Shown piece by piece: positions 7,943-17,274 of a DNA stretch of 64,000 bases; the stretch's first letter is position 1, and each line of letters begins with the position of its first letter. The DNA comes from CBDCGV01 sp965216955 (GTDB lineage Bacteria; Bacteroidota; Bacteroidia; Chitinophagales; JADIYW01), in NCBI GenBank assembly GCA_965216955.1, contig CBDCGV010000002.1, forward strand, positions 259,126-323,125, read 5' to 3'. The notes under the pieces are model-generated. The model did no database searches. It was not told the origin of the DNA and was given only the letters and a program-made list of their open reading frames with translations. Position numbers and translations under genes: made by a program.

Positions 7943-9139
7943 ACTAAAATTGATCGGTACTCCTGCAATGGCTCTGGCATATGTTCTAACAAGATGGTTC
8001 ATAATAGGACTTTCGATCCTATCTAAGCCATTCCATGGTCCCCAACCACCCGGATCACTGGACCAATAAGCCCAATGCCAAAGATTTCTATCATACATTA
8101 TTAAAGCGTCAGTCAGAAAGTCATCAAAACCTTCCATGTTGGGACTAACACCAAACTCACCAACCACTAATGGTATATCTCCATGCTTTTCTACGTCTAT
8201 CTTTCGTTCCCTTTCCCAGTCTCTCAAATTGGTTTTAGAAGCACTTGTGTAGCCAATTCCCTCATGAACATCAAGCGGATAACAATGTGGAGCGTAAACC
8301 AAATTACTTGTATTAGAAGTAATATTAGATATTTTTTTCAACTGAGAAGGCAACCCAAATGTTACTGGAGCAGGCACTGGTTCGAAAAAAATGTATTTAA
8401 AGGGATCTACTTCTCTTATAGCAGGAATTAACCTACTATAAAAAGCAGACAGTTGCTTTCTTTCAAAATCTCCAGTAATAAAAGCTTTTATTAAATCTCC
8501 TCCCCAAGGTTCATTCATTAAATCATAGCCAATTACATACTCATTATCCTTAAATCTATTTACCACCTTCTGCCACATGGCTATATAGTGGTCCTGCAAA
8601 AATTTATTCCCTTCACTATATGACCAAAAATTCGTCCATGCAGCAATAACCGCGGGATTAATGTTTTGCAACCACCAAGGGCCTTCAATATCTACATCAA
8701 GAGGGTGTCCATTCGTCTTAATTGCCCACTCTGGAGCCCCATCACCCCCAAAGACTATCGAATATAAATCTTGATGCATATCTAACATAACATACATCCC
8801 TCGAGAAGTGTACCAATTAACACGCTCTTCAACCTTATCTAGATACGCTTCATTGTACTCCCCTTTTTCTGGTTCAACACCATCCCAAAAAATCAAGTAT
8901 CTAACAAAGTTAAATCCTAAATTTGTTGCTTCATTCTCAACATCCGATTCTACTATCCAGGGTTGCCTTTCTGGCTCGCTTTTGGCACTACTTGAAGTAT
9001 TCAATCCGTGCAAAACTAGCACCCTGCCATATTGGTCTACGATACTATTTCCCGTACCCAGACTCAATTCCTCTTCTTTACAAGAAAAAATTAGTAAAAC
9101 AACTAAAAGACAAATTGTTATCGATGCAATATTTTTCAT
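7937..9139 (-). CDS. Glycoside hydrolase family 5, endoglycoceramidase-like lipoprotein (main part)
   Basis: This 400-residue protein is a GH5 (beta/alpha)8 hydrolase closest in pattern to endoglycoceramidases, which release the glycan from glycosphingolipids. It has a lipoprotein signal (VLLIFSC, Cys20). Further landmarks are the VLVLHGLNTSSSAK strand, the GFNFVRYLIFWDGVEPEKG loop, MLDMHQDLYS, the acid/base motif GYDLMNEPWGG, and the nucleophile motif PLVVGEFGVSPN. Both catalytic glutamates are present. The protein stops early at a +1 shift in a T5 run, which separates the last ~74 codons, the C-terminal beta-sandwich (7720-7942). The catalytic domain is complete, so the product may still act. 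Substrate as ceramide glycans is inferred; a cellulase-like role is less likely. Confidence 0.87.
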   Translation of the reverse strand: MKNIASITICLLVVLLIFSCKEEELSLGTGNSIVDQYGRVLVLHGLNTSSSAKSEPERQPWIVESDVENEATNLGFNFVRYLIFWDGVEPEKGEYNEAYLDKVEERVNWYTSRGMYVMLDMHQDLYSIVFGGDGAPEWAIKTNGHPLDVDIEGPWWLQNINPAVIAAWTNFWSYSEGNKFLQDHYIAMWQKVVNRFKDNEYVIGYDLMNEPWGGDLIKAFITGDFERKQLSAFYSRLIPAIREVDPFKYIFFEPVPAPVTFGLPSQLKKISNITSNTSNLVYAPHCYPLDVHEGIGYTSASKTNLRDWERERKIDVEKHGDIPLVVGEFGVSPNMEGFDDFLTDALIMYDRNLWHWAYWSSDPGGWGPWNGLDRIESPIMNHLVRTYARAIAGVPINFSF

Positions 9140-9169
9140 AAATTGTTATTCTCTCTAAAATTAAGAATA

Positions 9170-9706
9170 ATGAATGAATCCAATAGTATAGAATTATTAA
9201 AATACCCAATAGGACAATTCAAAAAACCGTCAAAAATAACTGATGAAGACATCAAAAAATGGATTAATGACATTGAAGTATTTCCCTTCGAACTAAGATC
9301 TACCATTCAAGAATTAGATGCTCAAGAATTAAGCAATAGTTACAGAGTTGGTGGATGGAATATAGCACAAATAGTACATCATTGTGCAGATAGTCATATA
9401 AATAGTTTTGTTAGATTTAAATTGGCCTTAACTGAAAATGCTCCAACAATAAAACCATATATGGAAGACCATTGGGCTAAACTTCCTGATTATCAGATTA
9501 GTCAAACAAATGCCTCCCTCATTTTAATTGAAGGATTACATAAAAGATGGTGTTCTCTATTACGGAGTTTAACATCAGAAGACTTAATGAAAACCTTTTT
9601 CCATCCAGAGCACCAAAAATATTTCCAACTTGATGAAAACATTGGTATTTATGCATGGCATTGCAAGCATCATCTCGAGCATATAAAACTGGCTTTAAAA
9701 TCATAA
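9170..9706 (+). CDS. YfiT/BstA-type DinB-fold metal-dependent hydrolase or thiol transferase
   Basis: This 178-residue protein matches the YfiT/BstA branch of the DinB four-helix superfamily. It has the family stretch YPIGQFKKP at the start, SYRVGGWNIAQIVHHCADSHIN with metal-binding histidines, FKLALTENAPTIKPYMEDHWAKLPD, and the C-terminal WHCKHHLEHIKLAL histidine cluster. In bacilli BstA transfers bacillithiol; in other bacteria members are called metal-dependent hydrolases. The ATG at 9170 is preferred over a TTG at 9143 because family members begin a few residues before the YPIGQF motif. It is divergent from the GH5 gene with only 30 bp between, so promoters must overlap or lie inside the genes. 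Confidence 0.87.
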   Translation: MNESNSIELLKYPIGQFKKPSKITDEDIKKWINDIEVFPFELRSTIQELDAQELSNSYRVGGWNIAQIVHHCADSHINSFVRFKLALTENAPTIKPYMEDHWAKLPDYQISQTNASLILIEGLHKRWCSLLRSLTSEDLMKTFFHPEHQKYFQLDENIGIYAWHCKHHLEHIKLALKS

Positions 9707-9761
9707 CTTAGATAATAGTGCTTAAACTAAACCATTTGTCCATTAAATATGTTAATCAAAT

Positions 9762-10865
9762 ATGTCAATAGGATTTAGGTTTTCAAATTATATAGTTGAA
9801 AAAGAAAGTGGAGAGATTACATTTGAAAAGCTTTTAAACCTTTTTAAAGAGTTACTGACATATACGGCTGGCAACGTTACTGAAGCACTAAATTGGTTAA
9901 CAGAACTAGATAAAGAACATCAATTAACGAACAACAATTACGGTATTGGAGATTTTATTGAAGAGCTTACAGAAAAAGGTTTTTTAAGAAAAGACAGTCC
10001 AAGTTCTCAAGAATTTCTGATGACTTCAAAAATGGAACAGACCATTAGGCAAAAAGCCTTGGAAGAAATATTCGGAAAACTGAAGAAAACTAATCAGGGA
10101 AATCATAGAACATTAAATAATGGTCTTGGAGATGAAAAGACCGCAAATAAAAGACCCTACCAATTTGGTGACAAACTAGAGCAAATTTCAATCACCGATA
10201 GCATTAAAAATGCGCAAATAAATAATGGAATTGGCGGATTCATTATGACAGAAAAAGACTTGGAAATTGTTGAACAAGAATCCAAATCGCAAACCTCTAC
10301 AGTTGTAATGATAGACATCTCACATTCTATGATTTTATATGGCGAAGACAGAATAACTCCTGCAAAAAAGGTAGCCATGGCCCTTTCTGAATTGATTCTA
10401 AAAAAATATCCTAAGGATACTTTAGATATTATTGTTTTTGGAAACGACGCTTGGCAAATACAAATTAAAGATTTACCTTATCTAAAAGTTGGCCCTTATC
10501 ACACCAATACAGTTGCCGGACTGGAGTTATCAATGGATATTTTACGAAGAAGAAAAAATCCAAACAAACACATTTTCATGATTACGGATGGTAAACCTAC
10601 TTGTATAAAAGAACATGGTCATTACTACAAAAACAGCTTTGGACTGGACAAAAAAATACTAAATAAAACTTTTAACCTAGGTCGAGCATGCAAAAAACTG
10701 GGCATAAAAGTCACCACTTTCATGATCGCGCAAGATCCATATCTTCAGCAATTCGTACATCAGTTTACAGAGGTCTGCAAAGGTAAGGCCTTCTACACCA
10801 GTTTGCAGGGTTTGGGAACCTATTTATTTGAAGATTTTGAACGAAATAAAAAGAAAAGATTCTAA
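9762..10865 (+). CDS. VWA-domain protein (partner of MoxR-type ATPase)
   Basis: This 367-residue protein has an N-terminal helical region of about 170 residues and a C-terminal von Willebrand factor A domain. The MIDAS is visible: VVMIDISHSMIL (DxSxS at about residues 185-189), a threonine in YHTNTVAG, and IFMITDGKPT at about 270. In magnesium-chelatase D-like and MoxR-associated proteins this domain binds a partner ATPase and a client protein. The ATPase gene follows after 33 bp on the same strand. The pair resembles the ChlI/ChlD or MoxR/VWA chaperone modules often used to insert metals or remodel complexes. No client gene is evident here. Confidence 0.9.
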   Translation: MSIGFRFSNYIVEKESGEITFEKLLNLFKELLTYTAGNVTEALNWLTELDKEHQLTNNNYGIGDFIEELTEKGFLRKDSPSSQEFLMTSKMEQTIRQKALEEIFGKLKKTNQGNHRTLNNGLGDEKTANKRPYQFGDKLEQISITDSIKNAQINNGIGGFIMTEKDLEIVEQESKSQTSTVVMIDISHSMILYGEDRITPAKKVAMALSELILKKYPKDTLDIIVFGNDAWQIQIKDLPYLKVGPYHTNTVAGLELSMDILRRRKNPNKHIFMITDGKPTCIKEHGHYYKNSFGLDKKILNKTFNLGRACKKLGIKVTTFMIAQDPYLQQFVHQFTEVCKGKAFYTSLQGLGTYLFEDFERNKKKRF

Positions 10866-10898
10866 CATTAATTATTAAGATCTATACATTTATAACAA

Positions 10899-12398
10899 AT
10901 GGGAAAAGAACTACTTTCAATAAAAACATTTGGTGCGTTAAAAAAATCAGGCTACAAAAGCAAAAGTGTCAAAGAAGAACTAAGGCAAAACCTTATAAAA
11001 AAATTAAAAAACAACACACACACTTTTGAAAAAATTATTGGTTACGAAAACACCGTAATTCCAGAATTTGAACGCGCCATACTTTCAAGACATAACATTA
11101 TATTACTTGGATTAAGAGGTCAAGCAAAAACACGAATGGCCAGGCAACTGACAAGTCTACTAGATGAATATATTCCAGTAATAGAAGGTTCTGAAATCAA
11201 TGATGACCCATTCAACCCGCTATCGATTTATGCGCGAAATTTACTCGAAGAGAAAGGAGATAAAACGCCCATTAAATGGATGCATAAAGAAGATCGCTAC
11301 GGAGAAAAATTAGCCACTCCTGATGTATCTGTTGCAGACTTGATAGGAGATATCGATCCAATAAAAGCCGCTACTCAACAACTCGCCTATTCTGATGAGA
11401 GGGTGCTTCATTTTGGAATAATACCAAGATCACACAGGGGTATTTTTGTTATCAACGAATTGCCTGATTTACAACCAAGAATTCAAGTAGGGCTTTTTAA
11501 TATTTTACAAGAAGGAGATATCCAAATCAGAGGTTTTAAATTGCGTTTACCACTGGATATCCAATTCGTATTTACAGCTAATCCGGAAGATTATACGAAC
11601 AGAGGTTCTATTGTTACGCCATTAAAAGACAGAATTGAAAGCCAAATTTTAACCCATTACCCGAAAACCATTACCTTATCTAAAACTATAACGCAGCAAG
11701 AAGCCAAAATCTTGAAGGCACAAGAAAAGCGCGTCAATATTATTGAAACGGCTAAAGATCTTATAGAAGAGATCGCTTTTGAGGCAAGAAAAAGTGAATA
11801 CGTAGATTCAAAAAGTGGGGTTTCTGCTCGTTTAACTATCTCAGCGTATGAATCCATTATAAGTACCGCCGAACGAAGAGCAATAATGAATAATGATGAC
11901 CAAACATTTGTTAGAGTATCAGATTTTATAGGAATTATACCGGCTATAACCGGTAAAATCGAATTGGTTTATGAAGGAGAACAGGAAGGACCACTAGTAG
12001 TTGCCCAAAGTTTATTGGAGAAAGCGATCAGGAAAAATTTTCTTAACTACTTCCCAGATCCTAAAGTCATTAAAAAAGAAAAACAGAAGAATATTTATGC
12101 ACCTATTATTCAATGGTTTGAAGCAGGAAATAAAATAGATCTATTATATAAGCTTGATGAAAAATCGTACAAGACCACCTTAGACAAGGTGCCGCAATTG
12201 AATACGATTGTAAAAAGCTTTGTTTCAGGAATTACTAAAGACGAACAATATTTTTTCATGGAGTTTTGTTTACATGGTATGGCTGCACATTCATTAATAA
12301 GTAAGTCTGTCATTGACAATGTAATTCAGTTTGAAGATCTAATGGGCAGCATGATCAACATGAATGATCCAGAAATAGACGATCTTTTTTCTAGTTAG
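10899..12398 (+). CDS. MoxR/ChlI-like AAA+ ATPase
   Basis: This 499-residue protein is an AAA+ ATPase of the magnesium-chelatase subunit I/MoxR group. The P-loop is ILLGLRGQAKTRMAR (about residues 68-82). The Walker B-type strand is GIFVINELPDL (about 180-190), followed by a helix-2-insert-like RIQVGLFNILQEGDIQIRGF and the sensor-1 strand FVFTANPEDYTNRG. The C-terminal ~150 residues form a helical lid. It follows the VWA gene by 33 bp and likely forms a complex with it. The client is unknown. The gene ends near the convergent TPR/sigma genes. Confidence 0.9.
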   Translation: MGKELLSIKTFGALKKSGYKSKSVKEELRQNLIKKLKNNTHTFEKIIGYENTVIPEFERAILSRHNIILLGLRGQAKTRMARQLTSLLDEYIPVIEGSEINDDPFNPLSIYARNLLEEKGDKTPIKWMHKEDRYGEKLATPDVSVADLIGDIDPIKAATQQLAYSDERVLHFGIIPRSHRGIFVINELPDLQPRIQVGLFNILQEGDIQIRGFKLRLPLDIQFVFTANPEDYTNRGSIVTPLKDRIESQILTHYPKTITLSKTITQQEAKILKAQEKRVNIIETAKDLIEEIAFEARKSEYVDSKSGVSARLTISAYESIISTAERRAIMNNDDQTFVRVSDFIGIIPAITGKIELVYEGEQEGPLVVAQSLLEKAIRKNFLNYFPDPKVIKKEKQKNIYAPIIQWFEAGNKIDLLYKLDEKSYKTTLDKVPQLNTIVKSFVSGITKDEQYFFMEFCLHGMAAHSLISKSVIDNVIQFEDLMGSMINMNDPEIDDLFSS

Positions 12399-12436
12399 AT
12401 AAATAGTCTTTTTGAGAAGATACCTTTTAATGCTCT

Positions 12437-12453
12437 AATAGTTGAAAACTATT
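12437..12453. terminator. Small hairpin between convergent genes
   Basis: A 7-bp stem AATAGTT / AACTATT with a GAA loop lies between the convergent ATPase and TPR genes. It is AT-rich and lacks a T-tract, so a terminator role is only suggested by its position. Confidence 0.3.
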
Positions 12454-12502
12454 TAATGTAGTATTTCCATGGGTGTAAGCATAAGAATAAGTTTTTAATC
12501 TC

Positions 12503-13252
12503 TTATTTAAATTCTTTTAATAATGCTTCCGAAGATTTCTTATAAAACCCATCTTCTTGTACCAGTTTTTCCAAAATAATTTTTGCCGCATTCTTTTCAT
12601 TATTCTTTAAATAAGCTAAAGCCAAATACCATTCAATATCATGCTTATATTTAGCATCAACATTTTCGATCCTACTTAATAAATTAATTGCTTTTTGCTG
12701 ATTGCCAATGCTCAAATAGGAGATCCCTAAAAAAAGTGCGTGTTTAGAATTGTTAGGATACTGATTAAGCAATTTCTTATAACGACCAACAGCTTCCTTA
12801 TAGTCTCCTCTCTCATAGGCCATTTTTGCTTCATTTTCAGTAACTCCTAAATTCGGCGAATCATCGCTTCTAGTAGTCAAATCAACATGAGTAATTGGCT
12901 GAAAGTATGTTTCAAAAATTTGTTCTCCATTATTTTTCGAAACAAGAAGATTAAGAGATATTATGGATACAAGTAAAACAATAGAAGCAGCAATTGCTAT
13001 TTTCCTAAATTGAAGTAGTACCACTCCTCTCCTTTTTCGATGATGTTTTTCTTTAGCTTCTATTACTTTTTTATCAATCGCTTGATCTAGTTCATTCATT
13101 ATTTGATCGAAGTCGTCAGGTTTAATTTCAGAAGATTTAAAACCTTCAAAAGCTTCCTTTTCAAAAGAATTATCTGATTCCTCTTGAGTGAATCCTTCCT
13201 CTAAAAGTTTTTTAAAATCTGTTCTACTTTTCCGATCTTTCTTACTCATCAC
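12503..13252 (-). CDS. Membrane TPR protein, likely partner of the ECF sigma factor
   Basis: This 249-residue protein has a charged cytoplasmic N-terminus of about 85 residues and one transmembrane segment (IAIAASIVLLVSIISLNLLV, about residues 88-107). A periplasmic part follows with TPR-like helices: AKMAYERGDYKEAVGRYKKLLNQYP and ALFLGISYLSIGNQQKAINLL. Its start overlaps the sigma factor gene by 11 bp. A single-pass membrane protein cotranscribed with an ECF sigma factor suggests an anti-sigma or signalling role, although no zinc-binding anti-sigma motif is seen. TPR proteins of this layout are common beside sigma factors in Bacteroidota. Confidence 0.75.
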   Translation of the reverse strand: MMSKKDRKSRTDFKKLLEEGFTQEESDNSFEKEAFEGFKSSEIKPDDFDQIMNELDQAIDKKVIEAKEKHHRKRRGVVLLQFRKIAIAASIVLLVSIISLNLLVSKNNGEQIFETYFQPITHVDLTTRSDDSPNLGVTENEAKMAYERGDYKEAVGRYKKLLNQYPNNSKHALFLGISYLSIGNQQKAINLLSRIENVDAKYKHDIEWYLALAYLKNNEKNAAKIILEKLVQEDGFYKKSSEALLKEFK

Positions 13253-13823
13253 TATACAACTTATTCATTAATGCAATTTTGACATTACGCTTACCATTCT
13301 GAACATAACTTTTTACCTGTTTTAAATCATATCCTGTAGTCATTGCAATTTCTGCGTAAGTCATCTTTTTAAAAAAGAATAGCTCTATACACCTTCTCTG
13401 CTCTTCTTTTAGCGTATGAACTGCCTTTCGTACCGCCTCTTCCTTTTCTTCCAATTCAATAGAATCATCGTCTACAGTATAAAGAGCATATCGTATATCA
13501 TTTTCCATAAAAAAATCTCCTTTTGTTTCCTTTTTTTCATCCAATGAGACCACTCTATGTTTGGCTAACGCCTTTTGGCTTGCCATAAAATGATTTTTAG
13601 AAACTTTATACAACCACGCTTTGAAATTTATAACGTTGTGATCTTTAAGTTTTATCAAAATAGTTTCGAAAATTTCGCTAACACCCTCTTTCGCATTTTC
13701 TTTATCTTTTGTGAACTTCAACCCTAATCCTAAAACAAGATGTGCATAACGCTTATATAAAATGCCAATAGCTTCCACAGCATTATCCTTCTTATATTTA
13801 AGAATTAGCTCTTCATCGGTCAT
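13242..13823 (-). CDS. ECF-type RNA polymerase sigma factor
   Basis: This 193-residue protein is a sigma-70-family extracytoplasmic-function factor. Region 2 is visible in AIGILYKRYAHLVLGLGLKFTKDKENAKEGVSEIFETILIKL and NFKAWLYKVSKNHFM (about residues 20-90). Region 4 is KAVHTLKEEQRRCIELFFFKKMTYAEIAMTTGYDLKQVKSYVQNGKRNV near the end, with a clear helix-turn-helix. The ATG at 13823 (MTDEELI) is preferred to a TTG at 13844. It overlaps the TPR membrane gene by 11 bp, and the serine hydrolase stop lies 31 bp upstream of its start, so it may be read from the same operon. Confidence 0.9.
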   Translation of the reverse strand: MTDEELILKYKKDNAVEAIGILYKRYAHLVLGLGLKFTKDKENAKEGVSEIFETILIKLKDHNVINFKAWLYKVSKNHFMASQKALAKHRVVSLDEKKETKGDFFMENDIRYALYTVDDDSIELEEKEEAVRKAVHTLKEEQRRCIELFFFKKMTYAEIAMTTGYDLKQVKSYVQNGKRNVKIALMNKLYSDE

Positions 13824-13854
13824 TATGGATAAATTGGCAAGCAATTTTAATTGT

Positions 13855-14502
13855 CTAAGCGATTAGTTTTTGAAACAGGTCATTTAAAACTCCAGAGTCT
13901 ATAACATGTCCTCCTTCATAAAAGTAAAACTTAAAATCTAAGTTTGTTTTCTTAAGTGCTTCTTTCATCTTAGAAACAGAATTTTCATTTATAAATGGGT
14001 CTCCATTCCCCAATGAAAAAATTAATGGCTGTCTCAACTTAAAGTCATTGCTTTCTAACAACTCTTTTGCCATATTTCCACCCCACATGATCAAATGATC
14101 AACCGATAGCTTTGTATGATTGGCCCATCTGGAAGCGGTGGCACAACCCTGTGAAAACCCTAAGACTACAAGCTTTTGTTTTTTAGAGTCGCTGATATCA
14201 AAGTGCTGACAAACCTGATCGATGTAAGCAAGATAATCTTCTATCTCATTTTCCCTATCAACCTTTGTCATCCAGGAAGCACCAACCCTACCAGACATGC
14301 CATCACTATAAAATCTTGAAAGTCCTTCAGGAGCAATAACAAAGTGCTTTGCCTGATTTGAAAATTCCATTTTTTTAATAAAGTACTCCGCCAATTGAGC
14401 ATATCCATGAAAGGCCAACCAGATGAACTCCGTTTGCTCATTCAAGGTCCCTAAAGTAAAAACTCTGGCAGTTTTTGAAATTTTTAAATGATGCTCAGGC
14501 AT
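13855..14502 (-). CDS. Alpha/beta hydrolase, carboxylesterase/phospholipase-like
   Basis: This 215-residue cytoplasmic protein has the alpha/beta-hydrolase triad of the short carboxylesterase group. The nucleophile elbow is GFSQGCATA (about residues 117-125), the acid is in SLGNGDPFINENSV, and the histidine is in YEGGHVIDSGV near the end. The N-terminal part LAFHGYAQLAEYF carries the oxyanion-loop HGxxQ-like pattern. It starts 6 bp after gpsA on the same strand, in line with a glycerolipid or lysophospholipid substrate, but the sequence alone cannot prove this. Confidence 0.85.
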   Translation of the reverse strand: MPEHHLKISKTARVFTLGTLNEQTEFIWLAFHGYAQLAEYFIKKMEFSNQAKHFVIAPEGLSRFYSDGMSGRVGASWMTKVDRENEIEDYLAYIDQVCQHFDISDSKKQKLVVLGFSQGCATASRWANHTKLSVDHLIMWGGNMAKELLESNDFKLRQPLIFSLGNGDPFINENSVSKMKEALKKTNLDFKFYFYEGGHVIDSGVLNDLFQKLIA

Positions 14503-14508
14503 AATGAA

Positions 14509-15570
14509 TTACATAAAATCTATATCCGTTCCCCATCTATATTCCATCAATAACCCCAACCCTTCCTCTGCTTTCATCTCCTCAAACAACACTTTATATA
14601 TCACCGTAATAATAGGCAATCTAATTCCTAAAGAATCTCCCATTTTTTTACAAATACTTACGGTCTTTATCCCTTCAGCGACCTCTTCAGAAGTATCCAA
14701 AATATCTTTTAATGACTCTCCTTTTGCTAGTCTATATCCAACAGTGTAGTTCCGACTTAATGGACTTGTACAAGTAGCAATCAGGTCTCCAATTCCTGCT
14801 AATCCCAAGAAAGATTCTTTTGTTGCGCCAAGTGCATCTCCAAGTCTAATTATTTCACTAAGTCCTCTTGAAATAAGAAAAGACAACGCATTTTGCCCGA
14901 AACCAAGTCCTGACAACCCCCCGGCTGCTATGGCCATCGTATTTTTAAGCACGCCGCTCAACTCAACACTTAAAATATCATGGCTACCATATACCTGAAA
15001 CCTTTTACTTCTAATTGCAAATTGTCCTTCTTTTATTACCTCGTCAAATCTACTGGCAATAACCGTTGCCGCTGGCTGATGATTAGCAATTTCTCCCGAA
15101 AGATTAGGACCAGAAAGGCAACCTATTCTTAATACGTTACTCTCCTGCAAAATCACCTCGCTCATAGTAAAGATATCTTTCGGTTTAATCTTTAAAGATG
15201 TATCAAGCAGCTCTTCATCCGTAAAGCGAACATCAAAACCTTTAGTACAATGGATTAAAATATGATCAGGTCTTAAATATGGCGAGAATGCTTTCATCAT
15301 TTCGCGAAAATTAGCACTGGGAACACTAGGAAATATTAGCGAACACTCTGCACAAATTTGTTCTATATCAGTGGTTGGAATAACGGCACTATGTACTTTC
15401 TGTTTTTTATTTTTACCCTTTTCATTGATTTTTCTCAATACGCCCTCTCTTCTTGCATAGAGGTATACTTTATCATTATTCTCTGCCAAAAGGTTGGCGA
15501 TAACCGTCCCAAAGCTTCCTGCCCCTATAACGCCAACGGGATTTCTACTTGATGTATTTTGAGAGGCCAT
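14509..15570 (-). CDS. gpsA: NAD(P)H-dependent glycerol-3-phosphate dehydrogenase
   Basis: This 353-residue cytoplasmic enzyme reduces dihydroxyacetone phosphate to sn-glycerol-3-phosphate, the first step of glycerophospholipid synthesis. The N-terminal Rossmann motif is GVIGAGSFGTVIANLLA (about residues 13-29). Later motifs are LIFPSVPSANFREMM, LIHCTKGFD, CLSGPNLSGEIA (GpsA signature), LSGVLKNTMAIAAGGLSGLGFGQN with the catalytic lysine, and GLAGIGDLIATCTSPLSRNYTVG. Its start overlaps the upstream acyltransferase gene by 26 bp. That places acylation of glycerol-3-phosphate and its supply in one operon. Confidence 0.96.
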   Translation of the reverse strand: MASQNTSSRNPVGVIGAGSFGTVIANLLAENNDKVYLYARREGVLRKINEKGKNKKQKVHSAVIPTTDIEQICAECSLIFPSVPSANFREMMKAFSPYLRPDHILIHCTKGFDVRFTDEELLDTSLKIKPKDIFTMSEVILQESNVLRIGCLSGPNLSGEIANHQPAATVIASRFDEVIKEGQFAIRSKRFQVYGSHDILSVELSGVLKNTMAIAAGGLSGLGFGQNALSFLISRGLSEIIRLGDALGATKESFLGLAGIGDLIATCTSPLSRNYTVGYRLAKGESLKDILDTSEEVAEGIKTVSICKKMGDSLGIRLPIITVIYKVLFEEMKAEEGLGLLMEYRWGTDIDFM

Positions 15571-17209
15571 ATCCTTCTAATCTATTTCTGTAAAAATACA
15601 ATAACTTCATATCCTCGCTAGTAATTTCACCATATTCCGTTCGTTTTAATGGATCATCTCCATGATAGATGCCTAGGTTTTTAATGCCTTCATGCACAAT
15701 ATCTTCTATGTTTTTTGAAAGGTGTGGTGCCAACTTTAATCGCCCTTCACTTTTAAGTTTAAAGAGCTCTTCTTTAATGCAAGCAGCTTGAATTACAAAA
15801 TCATCGTATGGTATTTCGCGTTCCTCTTCCGGAGTATTTAAAAGCGTATACAAGTCTGCCCTGCTAAATCTTTTCTTGAGCATTTCAAAAGCTGTAAAAG
15901 CTACTAAATGAGAGTTGTAAACCGTATTTGCGGTAAAAAATCTCTTTCGAACCTCTTGACCCAATAAACGCGTATATTCTCGTTCCCGTTGCTTATCCGG
16001 TTTTATCTCTCCCCGTGTCTGAAAATATGCTCGTAAATCAATAGGGTTACCGTGCATATCAAAACTATCACCATTTTCATCTACGAAATTTCCAAAAATA
16101 TCAATAGGGTCACTTAATGACAAAGTAATATCTGAGCTTGCATTAAACGTTTGATAAAAGAACTTAGAAAGCTTTTTATAACTGGTAAACTCATCATCAA
16201 TGGTTATATATAACTCCTTACCCGTTCTTTTTAGATGCTCTTCGATTAAAGTTTTTGCTTCCAATACAAAATGGTAACTCATCGTCATCGGAAGAATAAA
16301 TATCTTTCTATAGTTTCCATTTTCAGCCTCTTCAACATGTCTTCTTTGCGTATCTATAACGGTGCCTAACAAACCAAGCTTAAGCTTTGTTTCGAGCCCT
16401 CCCGACCTTGACCGTGTCCCTCCCGGGAAAAACAAAGTGTTAGAACCATGGTAAATATTTGTTCTTGAAAAAGCTTTTAGCGTTTCCAAGTAAAATTGAT
16501 TTTTCTTCCTTCTATCTAATTTATACCCTCCCAACTGGTTCATAAAAAAGCCAAAAAACTGAGAGTTGTATAGGTTCAATCCCGCTCCATATTGAAATGC
16601 CGGTAAACCGATGGTATCCATTCCATATCCAATCAAAATAGAATCTAAATTGCTAAAATGTGTTGGTAAGAGAATTAATGTTCCCTTAGTAGCAAGACTT
16701 CTAATTTTATCAATTGGACCTGTTACGTTTAACTTATCTTCCAGAAGTCCGCGTGGTCTGAAAACATTTTTAATCTTTCCGGTAGAAGCATTGAATAGTC
16801 TGGCAAAAAAATGTGTTAGAATTGTTCGCGCAAAACTGTACATTCTCGGACTAAAGCTCCCTTGAATTTCATTCGCATACCTCGAAACAATTCTTTTTAG
16901 GATTTTCTGTTCCACGTTAGCGATCTCCTCCTTTTCCAGATCACTTTGATCCAATTCAACCAATTCTTTTTTGATTTTAGACCAAAATCCGTACTCATCA
17001 GGAGGATCAACATCCCATGGTTCCTTTTTGATACGTACTTTTTCTAAATATAATGTTCTGGCAATTTCCTCTCTTAAAGCGCCCACCCTTTGATTAAGGT
17101 CATTAATATTCTGCAAGCTTTCATCCACTACCTGCTCGATAATTTCCTTTTTAATCTTACTAATTTTGTTCATCGGCCATTCTTCGACCGGCAAAACTGG
17201 CTCGCGCAT
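15545..17209 (-). CDS. PlsB-like glycerol-3-phosphate (or related) acyltransferase
   Basis: This 554-residue protein has the glycerophosphate acyltransferase motifs. Block I is LLPTHFSNLDSILIGYG with HxxxxD (about residues 178-194), block II-like YKLDRRKKNQFYLETL, block III FFPGGTRSRSGGLETKLKLGLLG (about 258-280), and block IV-like IFILPMTMSYHFVLE. The long N-terminal helical region and C-terminal extension place it nearer to PlsB/DHAPAT than to the short PlsC group. It likely acylates glycerol-3-phosphate at the inner membrane. It heads an operon with gpsA and a serine hydrolase and is divergent from the PLP lyase-like gene with 65 bp between. Confidence 0.88.
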   Translation of the reverse strand: MREPVLPVEEWPMNKISKIKKEIIEQVVDESLQNINDLNQRVGALREEIARTLYLEKVRIKKEPWDVDPPDEYGFWSKIKKELVELDQSDLEKEEIANVEQKILKRIVSRYANEIQGSFSPRMYSFARTILTHFFARLFNASTGKIKNVFRPRGLLEDKLNVTGPIDKIRSLATKGTLILLPTHFSNLDSILIGYGMDTIGLPAFQYGAGLNLYNSQFFGFFMNQLGGYKLDRRKKNQFYLETLKAFSRTNIYHGSNTLFFPGGTRSRSGGLETKLKLGLLGTVIDTQRRHVEEAENGNYRKIFILPMTMSYHFVLEAKTLIEEHLKRTGKELYITIDDEFTSYKKLSKFFYQTFNASSDITLSLSDPIDIFGNFVDENGDSFDMHGNPIDLRAYFQTRGEIKPDKQREREYTRLLGQEVRKRFFTANTVYNSHLVAFTAFEMLKKRFSRADLYTLLNTPEEEREIPYDDFVIQAACIKEELFKLKSEGRLKLAPHLSKNIEDIVHEGIKNLGIYHGDDPLKRTEYGEITSEDMKLLYFYRNRLEGYGLSKYIK

Positions 17210-17274
17210 ATTAATTGTTTACTCTTATATAAATGTAAAAAAGAATTTGTACAATTGAGCCTTAAAGTTTAATA

